7,039 nucleotides of DNA from Acidobacteriota bacterium (GCA_021801945.1 JAKABE010000175.1:1-7039), one strand, 5' to 3'. Shown: positions 1-6,115, numbered from the stretch's first letter. Numbers and translations are program-made. Notes: generated by a model not told the origin, from the sequence alone.

Positions 1-12
1 CGGATGGAATGC

Positions 13-108
13 TTACTTCACGCGCGTGCGGCGGCGCTGTACGAGAAGCCCCAGCACAACGACGAACAAAACGCCGGCGACGATCCGAACCAATAGCGTG
101 GTTTCCAT
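13..108 (-). CDS. 31-aa single-pass small membrane protein, last visible gene of the tad operon
   Basis: A short reading frame of 31 codons plus TAA that starts with ATG 20 bases after the tadC stop. A strong Shine-Dalgarno (GGGAG, spacer CAGTCT) lies directly before the ATG, which argues that it is translated. The peptide begins METTLLVR, continues as an unbroken hydrophobic stretch at about residues 9-23 (IVAGVLFVVVLGLLV), and ends in a basic tail QRRRTRVK. This is the pattern of a single transmembrane helix with the positive end in the cytoplasm (N-out by the positive-inside rule). It lacks a prepilin cleavage motif (G followed by a hydrophobic stretch with E at +5), so it is not an Flp pilin. 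I do not recognise a named family. Co-transcription with tadC suggests an accessory or stabilising subunit of the TadB/TadC platform, but that is inference. A chance ORF is possible but less likely given the RBS and composition. Confidence 0.7.
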   Translation of the reverse strand: METTLLVRIVAGVLFVVVLGLLVQRRRTRVK

Positions 109-128
109 AGACTGCTCCCTCCCTCTGC

Positions 129-1040
129 TCAGTGATTGAGCAATTTGTCGAACGATTCCACCATCATGATGGCTGCCGGTCCCAACGTCACAACGAACAG
201 GGCCGGAAAGATGAAGAACACCAGCGGAAAAACCAGCTTGACTGAAGTTTTGGCGGCCTGCTCCTCCAACTGCTGCACCCGCTGGGTGCGCAGCATCTCG
301 GAGTGGACGCGCAGGGTTTTGGCGACGCTGGTGCCCAATTGCTCGGCCTGCACCAGCATGGAGACCAGGTTGCGCACGCTTTCTTCGTCGGTGCGCTCGG
401 AGAGGTTTCTCCAGGCATCCGCGCGGGGCCGGCCGGCGCGTTGTTCGAGCACCACCATGCCCAGCTCATCGCAGAGGTCGGGAAGGGCGGAGTGCAACTC
501 TTCCGCAGTGCGAGCCGTGGCCTGGTCGAGGCTGAGCCCCGCTTCCACGCAGATGATGAGCAAGTCCAGCACGTCGGGCAGGCCGCGGCGGATGCGCTTC
601 TGCCGGGCGGAGATTCTTTTCCCCAGCCAGAAGTCGGGCGCCAGGAAGCCGACTGCCAGACAGGTGGCGTAGACGAAGAACGGGCTGAGCTTGTGCAGGC
701 CGATGAAGAAAGCCACTGAGCAGAACAGAACCGGCATCAGCACTTTGCAGCCATAGAAAACCTTGACGGCGGCCTCGCCGCGGAAGCCGGCCCGGGTCAT
801 GCGCTGCTCGACGATGGAGACCTCGGCCTGGCTCTTGGGCAACATCTGTTCGAGCCGCTGAAGGGTGCGGCCCACCGAGGATTTGGTTTCTTCGAGTGTT
901 TCCAGCAGGGTTTTCGGCTTGGGGCGCGGATGGATGACCTCATGGATGCGCTCCAGCATGGTTTCGCGGTAGAACAGCAGCACGCCGCCGCATCCCACCA
1001 ACAGAAACACCGCCACGAAGCTCAGAATTGCAAATTCCAT
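129..1040 (-). CDS. tadC: TadC, Tad/Flp pilus inner-membrane platform protein
   Basis: Polytopic inner-membrane protein of the T2SSF/GspF family. With TadB it forms the platform on which the TadA ATPase acts to assemble Flp pili. The 303 residues fit TadC. A first membrane segment is at about residues 3-23, a soluble stretch follows at 25-95, and a hydrophobic pair lies at about 97-140. The T2SSF core contains the typical LPDVLDLLIICVEAGLSL (154-171) and the conserved QAEQLGTSVAKTL (231-243). A C-terminal membrane segment at about 269-294 (FPLVFFIFPALFVVTLG) ends close to the C terminus, as is usual. The ATG start at 1040 lies 9 bases after the tadB stop, and its Shine-Dalgarno (GAGGGTG) overlaps that stop codon, suggesting translational coupling. 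The order tadB-tadC is canonical. No frameshift or missing region is seen. Confidence 0.95.
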   Translation of the reverse strand: MEFAILSFVAVFLLVGCGGVLLFYRETMLERIHEVIHPRPKPKTLLETLEETKSSVGRTLQRLEQMLPKSQAEVSIVEQRMTRAGFRGEAAVKVFYGCKVLMPVLFCSVAFFIGLHKLSPFFVYATCLAVGFLAPDFWLGKRISARQKRIRRGLPDVLDLLIICVEAGLSLDQATARTAEELHSALPDLCDELGMVVLEQRAGRPRADAWRNLSERTDEESVRNLVSMLVQAEQLGTSVAKTLRVHSEMLRTQRVQQLEEQAAKTSVKLVFPLVFFIFPALFVVTLGPAAIMMVESFDKLLNH

Positions 1041-1049
1041 CTGTCACCC

Positions 1050-2021
1050 TCAGACATCGATGTCGACGATGCGTTGAATGATGAAGCCGCCCAGCACGAT
1101 CATGCCTGCGGCAGTCCACATCAGCTTGATGCCAATTTCGCGGTGCCACAAAATGCTCATCATCTTGGGGTTCACGAGATACATGGCGAACCCCAGGGCG
1201 ATGGGCACCAGGGTCAGCACCCAGCCCGTCATGCGTCCCTGCGCGGTATGCGTTTTGATCTGCCGTTTCAAGCGGAAGCGATCGCGGATCAGTGTCGAGG
1301 TCTTGTTGAGCACCTCGGCCAGGTTGCCGCCGCTCTCCTTCTGGATCATGATGGCGGTGGCCACCATGCGCAAATCCTGGATGGGCACGCGTTCGAGCAG
1401 ATTGTCGAGCGCGGTCTTCATTTCCAGGCCGTAATTCTGCTCCTCGAAGCAAATCTTGAATTCGCCGCTCACCGGCTCGGAACATTCCCGCGCCACCAGT
1501 CCCATGGCGGCGATCAGGCTGTGGCCGGCGCGCAGGGCGCTGACCATCAGGTCGAGCGCTTCGGGCAGCACCTCCACAAATTTGTTCATGCGCTTGCCGC
1601 GCTTGAACATGACCCAGCCGAACGGCAGCGCGCCGATCGCGACGCCTGCCCCCAGGGCGGGCAGAAGATCGGGGAAGCGCAGGTGCAGCAGGTAGGAAGG
1701 CACCGCGAAACAGGCCGCCGTCATGGCCAGCAGCCGGCCGGGACTCCACGAAATCGCCGCCTGCTGCAGCCGGCGGCGCAGGAAGGGGATCAGTTCCAGG
1801 CGATGCAGTTTCCGGTTCAGCCAGGGAATGCTGCTGAGCTGTTCGTTCTTGCGCACGTCCAGAATCTGCTGGCGCACCTCGGGGAGCTCGGCGCGGATGG
1901 CCGAGTCGAGGGTGGCCAGCGCCTGGCGCGCATTTTTGGAAGGGGCCAGGCCTGAGGCCAGCAACGGAAGCGCCACCAGCGCGAACACGCCAACGAACAC
2001 CAGAATGATCATCAAGCCCAT
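1050..2021 (-). CDS. tadB: TadB, Tad/Flp pilus inner-membrane platform protein
   Basis: T2SSF/GspF-family membrane protein, partner of TadC in the inner-membrane platform of the Tad pilus. From the chosen start it has 323 residues, within the usual TadB range. It begins with a membrane segment (residues 2-22, GLMIILVFVGVFALVALPLL). It then has a charged soluble region (28-90), two hydrophobic segments at about 97-115 and 119-138, the T2SSF core (VLPEALDLMVSALRAGHSL, 151-169; KESGGNLAEVLNKT, 228-241) and two C-terminal segments (about 266-283 and 301-317). I chose the ATG at 2021 because AAGGAGG lies 5 bases upstream and the protein then starts at its first membrane helix. The frame stays open back to a GTG at 2120, which would add 33 polar residues unlike TadB; that start would also run through the inverted repeats at 2072-2121 and is disfavoured. 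Confidence 0.95.
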   Translation of the reverse strand: MGLMIILVFVGVFALVALPLLASGLAPSKNARQALATLDSAIRAELPEVRQQILDVRKNEQLSSIPWLNRKLHRLELIPFLRRRLQQAAISWSPGRLLAMTAACFAVPSYLLHLRFPDLLPALGAGVAIGALPFGWVMFKRGKRMNKFVEVLPEALDLMVSALRAGHSLIAAMGLVARECSEPVSGEFKICFEEQNYGLEMKTALDNLLERVPIQDLRMVATAIMIQKESGGNLAEVLNKTSTLIRDRFRLKRQIKTHTAQGRMTGWVLTLVPIALGFAMYLVNPKMMSILWHREIGIKLMWTAAGMIVLGGFIIQRIVDIDV

Positions 2022-2026
2022 TGCAC

Positions 2027-2033
2027 CCTCCTT
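2027..2033 (-). promoter_or_regulatory. Ribosome binding site of tadB
   Basis: Full-length AAGGAGG 5 bases before the ATG at 2021. It is the strongest Shine-Dalgarno in the operon and decides the tadB start against the longer GTG-initiated version at 2120. A strong independent site fits the large gap after tadA, where coupling to upstream translation would be lost. Confidence 0.85.
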
Positions 2034-2071
2034 TCCTCTCACCGCTCGAGCATCGAGATTCGTGGAAACTG

Positions 2072-2121
2072 ATTCGCGAACCGTGCATCCGGATCGCGAA
2101 TGCCTGTTTCCGGATTGCACG
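2072..2121 (-). repeat. Two overlapping, mutually exclusive inverted repeats in the tadA-tadB gap
   Basis: Hairpin A (2072-2101) has perfect 8-base arms ATTCGCGA (2072-2079) and TCGCGAAT (2094-2101). Inside is one mismatch, then CCG (2081-2083) pairing with CGG (2090-2092) around a 6-base loop. Hairpin B has arms CGTGCATCCGGA (2082-2093) and TCCGGATTGCACG (2109-2121), giving 12 pairs with one bulged base and a 15-base loop. The left arm of B is the loop of A, and the loop of B contains one arm of A, so the two cannot both form completely in RNA. No T-run follows on the coding strand, so this is not a typical intrinsic terminator. A role in mRNA processing, stability or attenuation between tadA and tadB is inference. 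Confidence 0.75.
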
Positions 2122-2157
2122 CGTTTCCTGGCCCTTCGTACTTAGCTCCTGCCTCCT

Positions 2158-3453
2158 TCAATTCACCGGTGTCTCTTGCTCAAACAAGGTGGGCGGCAGG
2201 ATCACTCCGGAGACCCGCAGCCGCTCCAGGAAGCGGGGGCGGATGCGGCTGGGCAAGAAGGCGCCGATGACGCGGCCGTCGGGCCCGATGCCCTTTTTCT
2301 GGAAACTGAAGATCTCCTGCATCGAGATCACGTTTTCTTCCATGCCGGTGATTTCGGAGATGGAGGTGATTTTGCGCGAGCCGTCGCTCATGCGGTGGGC
2401 CTGCACGATGATGGTGATGGCCGAGGCGATCTGTTGCCGCACGGATTTTTCCGGCAGGTTCATGTTGGTCATGGCCACCATGGATTCCAGGCGGGACAGG
2501 GCATCGCGCGGGGTATTGGCGTGGATGGTGGCCATCGAGCCTTCATGGCCGGTATTCATGGCCTGCAGCATGTCGAAGGCCTCTTCGCCGCGGACCTCGC
2601 CGAGGATAATGCGGTCGGGCCGCATGCGCAGGCTGTTGATGAGCAGTTGCCGCTGGCGGATAGCGCCCTGGCCCTCGATGTTGGGGGGGCGGGTTTCCAG
2701 GCGCACGATATTCTCCTGCGCCAGGCGGAGTTCGGCGGCGTCCTCGATGGTGACCAGGCGCTCGCTGTTGGGAATCGACTGCGAAAGGATGTTCAGCAGC
2801 GTGGTTTTGCCGGCGCCGGTACCGCCAGCGATGATGATGCTGATGCGGGCCTTGACTGCGGCCTGAAGCACTTCCATCATCTCCGGCGAAATGCTTTTGT
2901 TCTGCACCAGTTGGTTGCCGGCGATGGGACCGGTGCCGAAGCGGCGGATCGAAATCGAAGGGCCGTCGAGCGCCAGTGGGGGAATGATGGCGTTGACGCG
3001 CGAGCCGTCGGGCAGGCGCGCGTCGACCATGGGCGAGGACTCGTCGACGCGCCGGCCCACCCGCGAGACGATGCGGTCGATAATCTGCAGCAGGTGGCGA
3101 TCGTCGCGAAAGCTGGTATTGACGCGGGTCAGCAGGCCGGCCTTTTCCACGAACACGTGATCCTTGCTGTTGACCAGGATGTCGGAGATCTTGGCATCGC
3201 GCAGCAGCGGCTCCAGCGGTCCCAGGCCGAAGACCTCGTCGAGCAGATCGGCCTGGATGCGTTCCTGCTCGTCGTAATTGAGCGGCACACGCTGGTCGGC
3301 GATGATCTCTTTCACGATGGCGGAGACCGCCTGGCGGGCCTGACTGGAGTTGACGCGCGACAGCTTTTCCAGATCCAGCTTGGCAATCAGGGTGCGGTGA
3401 ATCTCCGCCTTATATTGATCGAGATTGAGCAATTCCACGATAGGGTTCCCCAC
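2158..3453 (-). CDS. tadA: TadA/CpaF, Tad pilus assembly ATPase
   Basis: Hexameric secretion ATPase (VirB11/PulE superfamily, CpaF branch) that powers Flp pilus assembly, and probably retraction, from the cytoplasmic face of the TadB/TadC platform. It has 431 residues, slightly short for the family but complete. The N-terminal domain spans about 1-170 and includes [15 protein letters not shown] (70-84) and the conserved [21 protein letters not shown] region. The catalytic core has all signature motifs: Walker A GGTGAGKT (210-217), Asp box TIEDAAEL (235-242), Walker B IILGEVRG (282-289) and His box [12 protein letters not shown] (302-313). The start is a GTG at 3453, 22 bases after the tadZ stop. 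An in-frame TGA 15 bases upstream rules out a longer form, but no clear Shine-Dalgarno precedes the GTG. A second in-frame GTG lies five codons downstream. Weak initiation could limit ATPase dosage or depend on coupling to tadZ. Function is near certain; the exact start is less so. Confidence 0.96.
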   Translation of the reverse strand: MGNPIVELLNLDQYKAEIHRTLIAKLDLEKLSRVNSSQARQAVSAIVKEIIADQRVPLNYDEQERIQADLLDEVFGLGPLEPLLRDAKISDILVNSKDHVFVEKAGLLTRVNTSFRDDRHLLQIIDRIVSRVGRRVDESSPMVDARLPDGSRVNAIIPPLALDGPSISIRRFGTGPIAGNQLVQNKSISPEMMEVLQAAVKARISIIIAGGTGAGKTTLLNILSQSIPNSERLVTIEDAAELRLAQENIVRLETRPPNIEGQGAIRQRQLLINSLRMRPDRIILGEVRGEEAFDMLQAMNTGHEGSMATIHANTPRDALSRLESMVAMTNMNLPEKSVRQQIASAITIIVQAHRMSDGSRKITSISEITGMEENVISMQEIFSFQKKGIGPDGRVIGAFLPSRIRPRFLERLRVSGVILPPTLFEQETPVN

Positions 3454-3475
3454 TGGATAAAGTCTTCATCGGCGT

Positions 3476-4759
3476 TCAGAAGAAAAGGCTGAAGCCCTTC
3501 TTTTTGGGTGGAGCCGGGGTCAGGCCTTGCACCGACTGCGCCATTTTCCGGATGGTGTGCGCCACGGCGGAATCGCCCAGCGCCAGCGGCGTGCCGTTGA
3601 TCTGCATCATGCGCACCAGGCCATGATTGTTGGGGATCTTCCACTGCGCCGGCCGAGTGAGGGCTTTGGCGATGTGTTCTTCCGAGACGCCCAGGGTGCG
3701 CGATTCGAAGCGGTTGAGCACGATTTCGAGCTTGGGCCCACCGTGGGAAAACATCTGGCCGATGAGCCGGTTGGAATTGCGCAGCTCGGGAATGCCGGCC
3801 TGGGTAACCAGGTAGATGGTTGCGTCTTCGCTGAAGAGCGCGGTGCCCTGGGGATCGAGGCGGGCGCCGAGGTCGACGACCACATTGTCGAATTCCTGCT
3901 GCGCGACAGCGAGCAGTTTTTCGATGGCCTCATTGCCGGGCTCGTAGTGCGGGAAGCGGCCCGGCGCCGCCAGCACCCAGACCCCTGAGCTGTGCTTGAC
4001 CAGCAACTGCGAGAGGAAGGAGCCATCGAGCCGTCCGGTGTTTTCCAGAGCATCGATGGTGGAGAATTCGGAGACGATCCCGAGGTTCAGGGCGGCATCG
4101 CCCAGGGGAAGATCGAGGTCGATGAGGAGGGTCTTCTGGCTGGGGTGCTGGGCGAGCGCAACAGCGAAATTGCAGGCGACGGAGGTGACGCCCACGCCCC
4201 CTTTGGCGCCCATGAATACCAGCAGCTTGCCGGCTTTGCCGGCGCGCGGAGCCGCAGTGGGGCGGCGTGCCGCAGCGCGATCGAGCGCCTCGCCGACGGC
4301 GCCGGGGGGGAAGGGAACGATCAGGAACTCGCGGGCGCCGGCTCGCATGCAGCGCACCAGCAGGTCGGGAGCGGCCTGTGCGGAGTAGACCATCACGGTG
4401 GCGCTGCCGCGATGGCAGACACTCTCCACCAGGCCCAGCGCGCACTCGGGATCGCTATCGAGATCGATCATGACCACGTCGTGGCGGCCATTGAGCAGCC
4501 TGGCCAGCTCGGCGCTGCCGCTCGGATAGGCGGAGAACTCGCGCACCACCGCACCGCGATAGCCGGCCAGAGCCCGCGAAGCTGTCGAACGGCATGCTTC
4601 GTCCGGTCCGATCAACGCGATCGAGAGCTCCGGCGCGTTTTCGGAAATCGAGGTGACGAGATACGGCACTGCTGTCATGGTTCGTTGTCCCGGGCCTGCT
4701 TCCATGTGCCCGCCCGCGGGAGCCATGGATGGTTGGTAGATTGCGGATGCGCTCGACAT
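3476..4759 (-). CDS. tadZ: TadZ/CpaE, ParA/MinD-like pilus localisation ATPase with pseudo-receiver domain
   Basis: Tad localisation factor that, in studied species, sits at the cell pole or another site and recruits the pilus machine. The 427 residues comprise a low-complexity N terminus (1-44), an atypical receiver domain (about 45-160) and a ParA/MinD-type ATPase (about 177-405). The receiver keeps an Asp at the phospho-acceptor position (D99 in VVMIDLD), but the switch Lys is replaced by Val (FLIVPF, 145-150), as expected for a pseudo-receiver. The deviant Walker A is KGGVGVTS (186-193), where the usual second Lys is Val; the signature Lys K186 is kept. LLIDLDLPLGD (211-221) and NVVVDLGA (292-299) correspond to switch and Walker B regions. 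The protein ends in PPKKKGFSLFF, a basic-hydrophobic tail that might touch membrane. The ATG at 4759 is 17 bases after the tadV stop with a GGGAG upstream; later Met codons at residues 19 and 28 lack an RBS. Confidence 0.93.
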   Translation of the reverse strand: MSSASAIYQPSMAPAGGHMEAGPGQRTMTAVPYLVTSISENAPELSIALIGPDEACRSTASRALAGYRGAVVREFSAYPSGSAELARLLNGRHDVVMIDLDSDPECALGLVESVCHRGSATVMVYSAQAAPDLLVRCMRAGAREFLIVPFPPGAVGEALDRAAARRPTAAPRAGKAGKLLVFMGAKGGVGVTSVACNFAVALAQHPSQKTLLIDLDLPLGDAALNLGIVSEFSTIDALENTGRLDGSFLSQLLVKHSSGVWVLAAPGRFPHYEPGNEAIEKLLAVAQQEFDNVVVDLGARLDPQGTALFSEDATIYLVTQAGIPELRNSNRLIGQMFSHGGPKLEIVLNRFESRTLGVSEEHIAKALTRPAQWKIPNNHGLVRMMQINGTPLALGDSAVAHTIRKMAQSVQGLTPAPPKKKGFSLFF

Positions 4760-4776
4760 GGATCTCTCTCCCGTGC

Positions 4777-5310
4777 CTAGCGAGCGAAAAACGAAAGCAG
4801 TGTTCCGACCGCGATGGCCGGCGCGTACGGCATATGGCGGCGCAGTACCTTGCGCTGCACCGGTTCGGCTCCGGACCCTGCGGGGGATGGGGAGGCTGCG
4901 GTGTGTTGGTGTTTCCCGAGAATGAGGGAACCGGTTCCCTGGAGCAATTCCGTGAAGAATCCCCCGGAGATCGCCCAGGCCACAGCCATCAAGCCGCCGG
5001 CGAGCGCGGTGAAGATGAGAGCCAGGAAGAGCTGCTGAGGGCCGATCCAGGCGCCGATGGCGGCGCACAGCTTCACATCGCCGGCGCCCATGCCGCCCAC
5101 CCAGAACAGCACCCCGTAGATCAGCAGTCCCAGCGCCGAACCTGCCAGGCTCTGGCCGAACCCGTGCCAGCCGTGCATCCAGGTGACGACTCCCACTCCA
5201 GCGGCGAAAAAGGGCAGCACAAGCCAGTTCGGAATCCGGCGGCACTTGAGATCGGTTGCAGTGGCAACGGCCACCACGATCAGCGTCGGCCACCAGGCGA
5301 ACGAGTGCAC
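4777..5310 (-). CDS. tadV: TadV/CpaA, A24-family prepilin peptidase
   Basis: Inner-membrane aspartic protease of family A24 that cleaves the leader from Flp prepilin and the TadE/TadF pseudopilins. The 177 residues are the short TadV form without the N-terminal methyltransferase domain of PilD. Both catalytic aspartates are present: D20 in ATATDLKCRRIPN and D78 in the GxGD motif GMGAGDVK (73-80). The family-typical C-terminal MPYAPAIAVG is at 160-169. Hydrophobic segments lie at about 8-19, 29-43, 54-72, 81-113 and 161-175. A polar, Pro/Ser/Ala-rich loop (about 133-152, GKHQHTAASPSPAGSG) between the last two segments is longer than I expect for TadV. The start is a GTG at 5310, chosen for the AAGGAG 6 bases upstream and an in-frame TGA further upstream. 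An overlapping ATG in another frame next to it leads nowhere sensible. It is first in the operon, behind a putative sigma-54 promoter. Confidence 0.95.
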   Translation of the reverse strand: MHSFAWWPTLIVVAVATATDLKCRRIPNWLVLPFFAAGVGVVTWMHGWHGFGQSLAGSALGLLIYGVLFWVGGMGAGDVKLCAAIGAWIGPQQLFLALIFTALAGGLMAVAWAISGGFFTELLQGTGSLILGKHQHTAASPSPAGSGAEPVQRKVLRRHMPYAPAIAVGTLLSFFAR

Positions 5311-5316
5311 GGCATG

Positions 5317-5322
5317 CTCCTT
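5317..5322 (-). promoter_or_regulatory. Ribosome binding site of tadV
   Basis: AAGGAG with a 6-base spacer (CATGCC) to the GTG at 5310. It supports the GTG as the true start; the ATG inside the spacer is only 1 base from the Shine-Dalgarno and is in a different frame. Confidence 0.8.
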
Positions 5323-5354
5323 TCTCCCTCGGGTTCAGGGGACACCGCGGAGAC

Positions 5355-5371
5355 AGCAATTGTCCAACCAA
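5355..5371 (-). promoter_or_regulatory. Putative sigma-54 (RpoN) -24/-12 promoter of the tad operon
   Basis: On the minus strand the sequence reads TTGGTTGGACAATTGCT. Against the RpoN consensus TTGGCACG-N4-TTGCW it keeps TTGG at -24, the G after the CAC, and a perfect TTGCT at -12, with the obligatory GG-N10-GC spacing (GG at 5368-5369, GC at 5356-5357). The CAC of the -24 box is replaced by TTG. The predicted start of transcription is near 5344, giving a leader of about 33 bases that ends in the tadV RBS and GTG. A sigma-54 activator gene begins divergently at 6116, which makes a dedicated RpoN promoter here plausible. I saw no comparably good sigma-70 promoter facing tadV. Confidence 0.6.
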
Positions 5372-5427
5372 ATCGGCTCCGTATGGATGTGAAACAAATG
5401 AAAAGAGTTAACCTGATGGGAGCGGGT

Positions 5428-5439
5428 GGGTGTACACGC
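5428..5439. promoter_or_regulatory. Palindrome, candidate activator binding site upstream of the tad promoter
   Basis: A perfect 8-base palindrome GTGTACAC (5430-5437), extended by one G/C pair beyond a single mismatch on each side. Its centre is about 90 bases upstream of the predicted sigma-54 start site, within the usual reach of enhancer sites used by NtrC-family activators. Only position and symmetry support it; short palindromes also occur by chance. Confidence 0.3.
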
Positions 5440-5616
5440 CTGTTTACGTTGAAGGAAGGGAGGTGAAGCAGGTTGTTGACACACAAAAGTTGCAGAAGTC
5501 GGGTTTCTCCCCCCGGAGAGCCCTCTTCGACCGGCTGGCGGGGCCCCGTGGCGGCAGCAGGCCTCGCACGGCGAATACGTAGCAAATCAACGGGTTACGG
5601 CGCAGCGATCCTCGGT

Positions 5617-5654
5617 GTCGGGGCAGCACCTCCGGTTGCCTGTGGGCTGCCGAC
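5617..5654. repeat. GC-rich inverted repeat, possible RNA stem-loop
   Basis: GTCGG (5617-5621) pairs with CCGAC (5650-5654), and after a 2-base bulge CAGC (5624-5627) pairs with GCTG (5646-5649). CC (5629-5630) and GG (5644-5645) can extend it by two pairs past one bulged A. That gives 9 to 11 mostly G-C pairs. No T-run follows on either strand, so it is not an obvious intrinsic terminator. Which strand, if any, is transcribed is unknown. Confidence 0.5.
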
Positions 5655-5716
5655 CTGACTTGTGGGTGGGTGGAACTATGGACTTTAGTAATCTCGACTA
5701 GGTTACTTTCCTTCGC

Positions 5717-5736
5717 TATCGTAGGCGCAAACGATA
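5717..5736. repeat. Short inverted repeat TATCGT-N8-ACGATA
   Basis: Perfect 6-base arms (5717-5722 and 5731-5736) separated by 8 bases, in the form of an operator-like dyad or small hairpin about 380 bases upstream of the activator gene. The 7-mer TCGCTAT around its left arm recurs 31 bases downstream in direct orientation. No function can be assigned. Confidence 0.4.
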
Positions 5737-5883
5737 CATAGCAGTCGCTATTCTTGGGGGGACCGGGACCTTTCGCACGATGCCGAGTTGAAATCTAGTG
5801 GAATACTCGTTCGTAATCCTCTGAAAGGGAAGGTTCGTCATCTCCTTTCTGCTGGATGGGGCAGGAGGACACAGGTCTCTCCA

Positions 5884-5926
5884 CCGCTCAGTACGAAAGT
5901 AACACTTTGGTAACTCAGCAGAGCGG
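5884..5926. repeat. Long imperfect hairpin upstream of the activator gene
   Basis: CCGCTC (5884-5889) pairs with GAGCGG (5921-5926). After a 5-base 3' bulge, AGTAC (5890-5894) pairs with GTAACT (5910-5915) with one bulged A. After a G/G mismatch, AAAGT (5896-5900) pairs with ACTTT (5904-5908), closed by a 3-base loop. This is about 16 pairs in 43 bases, the most extended fold noticed in the window. It has no trailing T-run on either strand, so it is not a classical terminator. It could be part of a structured 5' leader of the gene at 6116 or of an unannotated small RNA; both are inference. Confidence 0.55.
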
Positions 5927-6115
5927 AATCCCGGAACTGCACGCCGGAAGCAATTTGGGTCCTGTGACTTTGTTCCATTACGGCAGGCCCGGGTTACCAA
6001 GGGCGAGGGTTGTCAGCATGCAGGGTCTCGCATGAGGAAGCAACAGCCGATCAATTGCCAGAACGGCACTTCCCGGAACGGCGCTGCGGTAATCACGAGA
6101 GGAAACGCGTCCACC

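Larger units (their letters stand above)
5311..6115. other. Divergent non-coding region between the tad operon and the sigma-54 activator gene
   Basis: An 805-base stretch without a convincing protein gene. Frames up to about 100 codons exist on both strands, but they lack an RBS, show no hydrophobic or domain pattern, and contradict each other. The tadV-proximal part (5311-5480) carries the putative RpoN promoter and palindrome. The middle holds GC-rich inverted repeats: TCTCC/GGAGA around CCCC at 5506-5519, the 10-base palindrome CGGGGCCCCG at 5539-5548, and a stem at 5617-5654. The part from 5700 on looks more AT-rich than the genes and holds further stem-loops (TATCGT/ACGATA at 5717-5736, GAAAGG/CCTTTC at 5823-5849, a long hairpin at 5884-5926). 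No Flp pilin gene, tRNA or recognisable riboswitch was found. The length leaves room for a structured leader of the activator mRNA or a small RNA. Confidence 0.7.

Noticed and set aside
930..1955. Long plus-strand open frame opposite tadB/tadC (341 codons)
   Set aside because: It is an antisense shadow: composition is dominated by His, Gln and Ala with no domain pattern, while the minus strand encodes clear TadB and TadC.
2072..2121. Intrinsic terminator between tadA and tadB
   Set aside because: Stems are present but no T-run follows on the coding strand, and tadB/tadC must be expressed with tadA for the system to function.
2176..3492. Plus-strand open frame of 438 codons opposite tadA
   Set aside because: Same shadow effect from GC-rich codon use; the opposite strand has all CpaF motifs.
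4760..5371. N-terminal extension of tadZ by 204 codons across the tadV gene
   Set aside because: The extension overlaps tadV, which has both catalytic aspartates and an RBS, and its own residues are Arg-rich and unlike any TadZ. The ATG at 4759 has a Shine-Dalgarno.
5475..5503. TTGACA on the plus strand as a sigma-70 -35 box
   Set aside because: No acceptable -10 hexamer at 16-18 bases downstream, and the next plus-strand gene is more than 600 bases away.
5575..5660. Possible cyclic-di-GMP (GEMM-I) riboswitch, suggested by GCAAA, CGGGTTACGG and a GC-rich stem
   Set aside because: The required conserved core segments and the two-helix arrangement could not be aligned; the resemblance is limited to short words. 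A covariance-model search would decide.
5716..6000. Minus-strand frame of 94 codons in the divergent region
   Set aside because: No RBS, no hydrophobic or domain pattern, and it overlaps the inverted repeats. It is not a pilin: no leader-cleavage motif or long hydrophobic helix.
6007..6024. GG-N10-GC spacing upstream of the activator gene as a second sigma-54 promoter
   Set aside because: Only the dinucleotides match; the flanking -24 and -12 bases deviate strongly, and such spacing is common by chance in GC-rich DNA.
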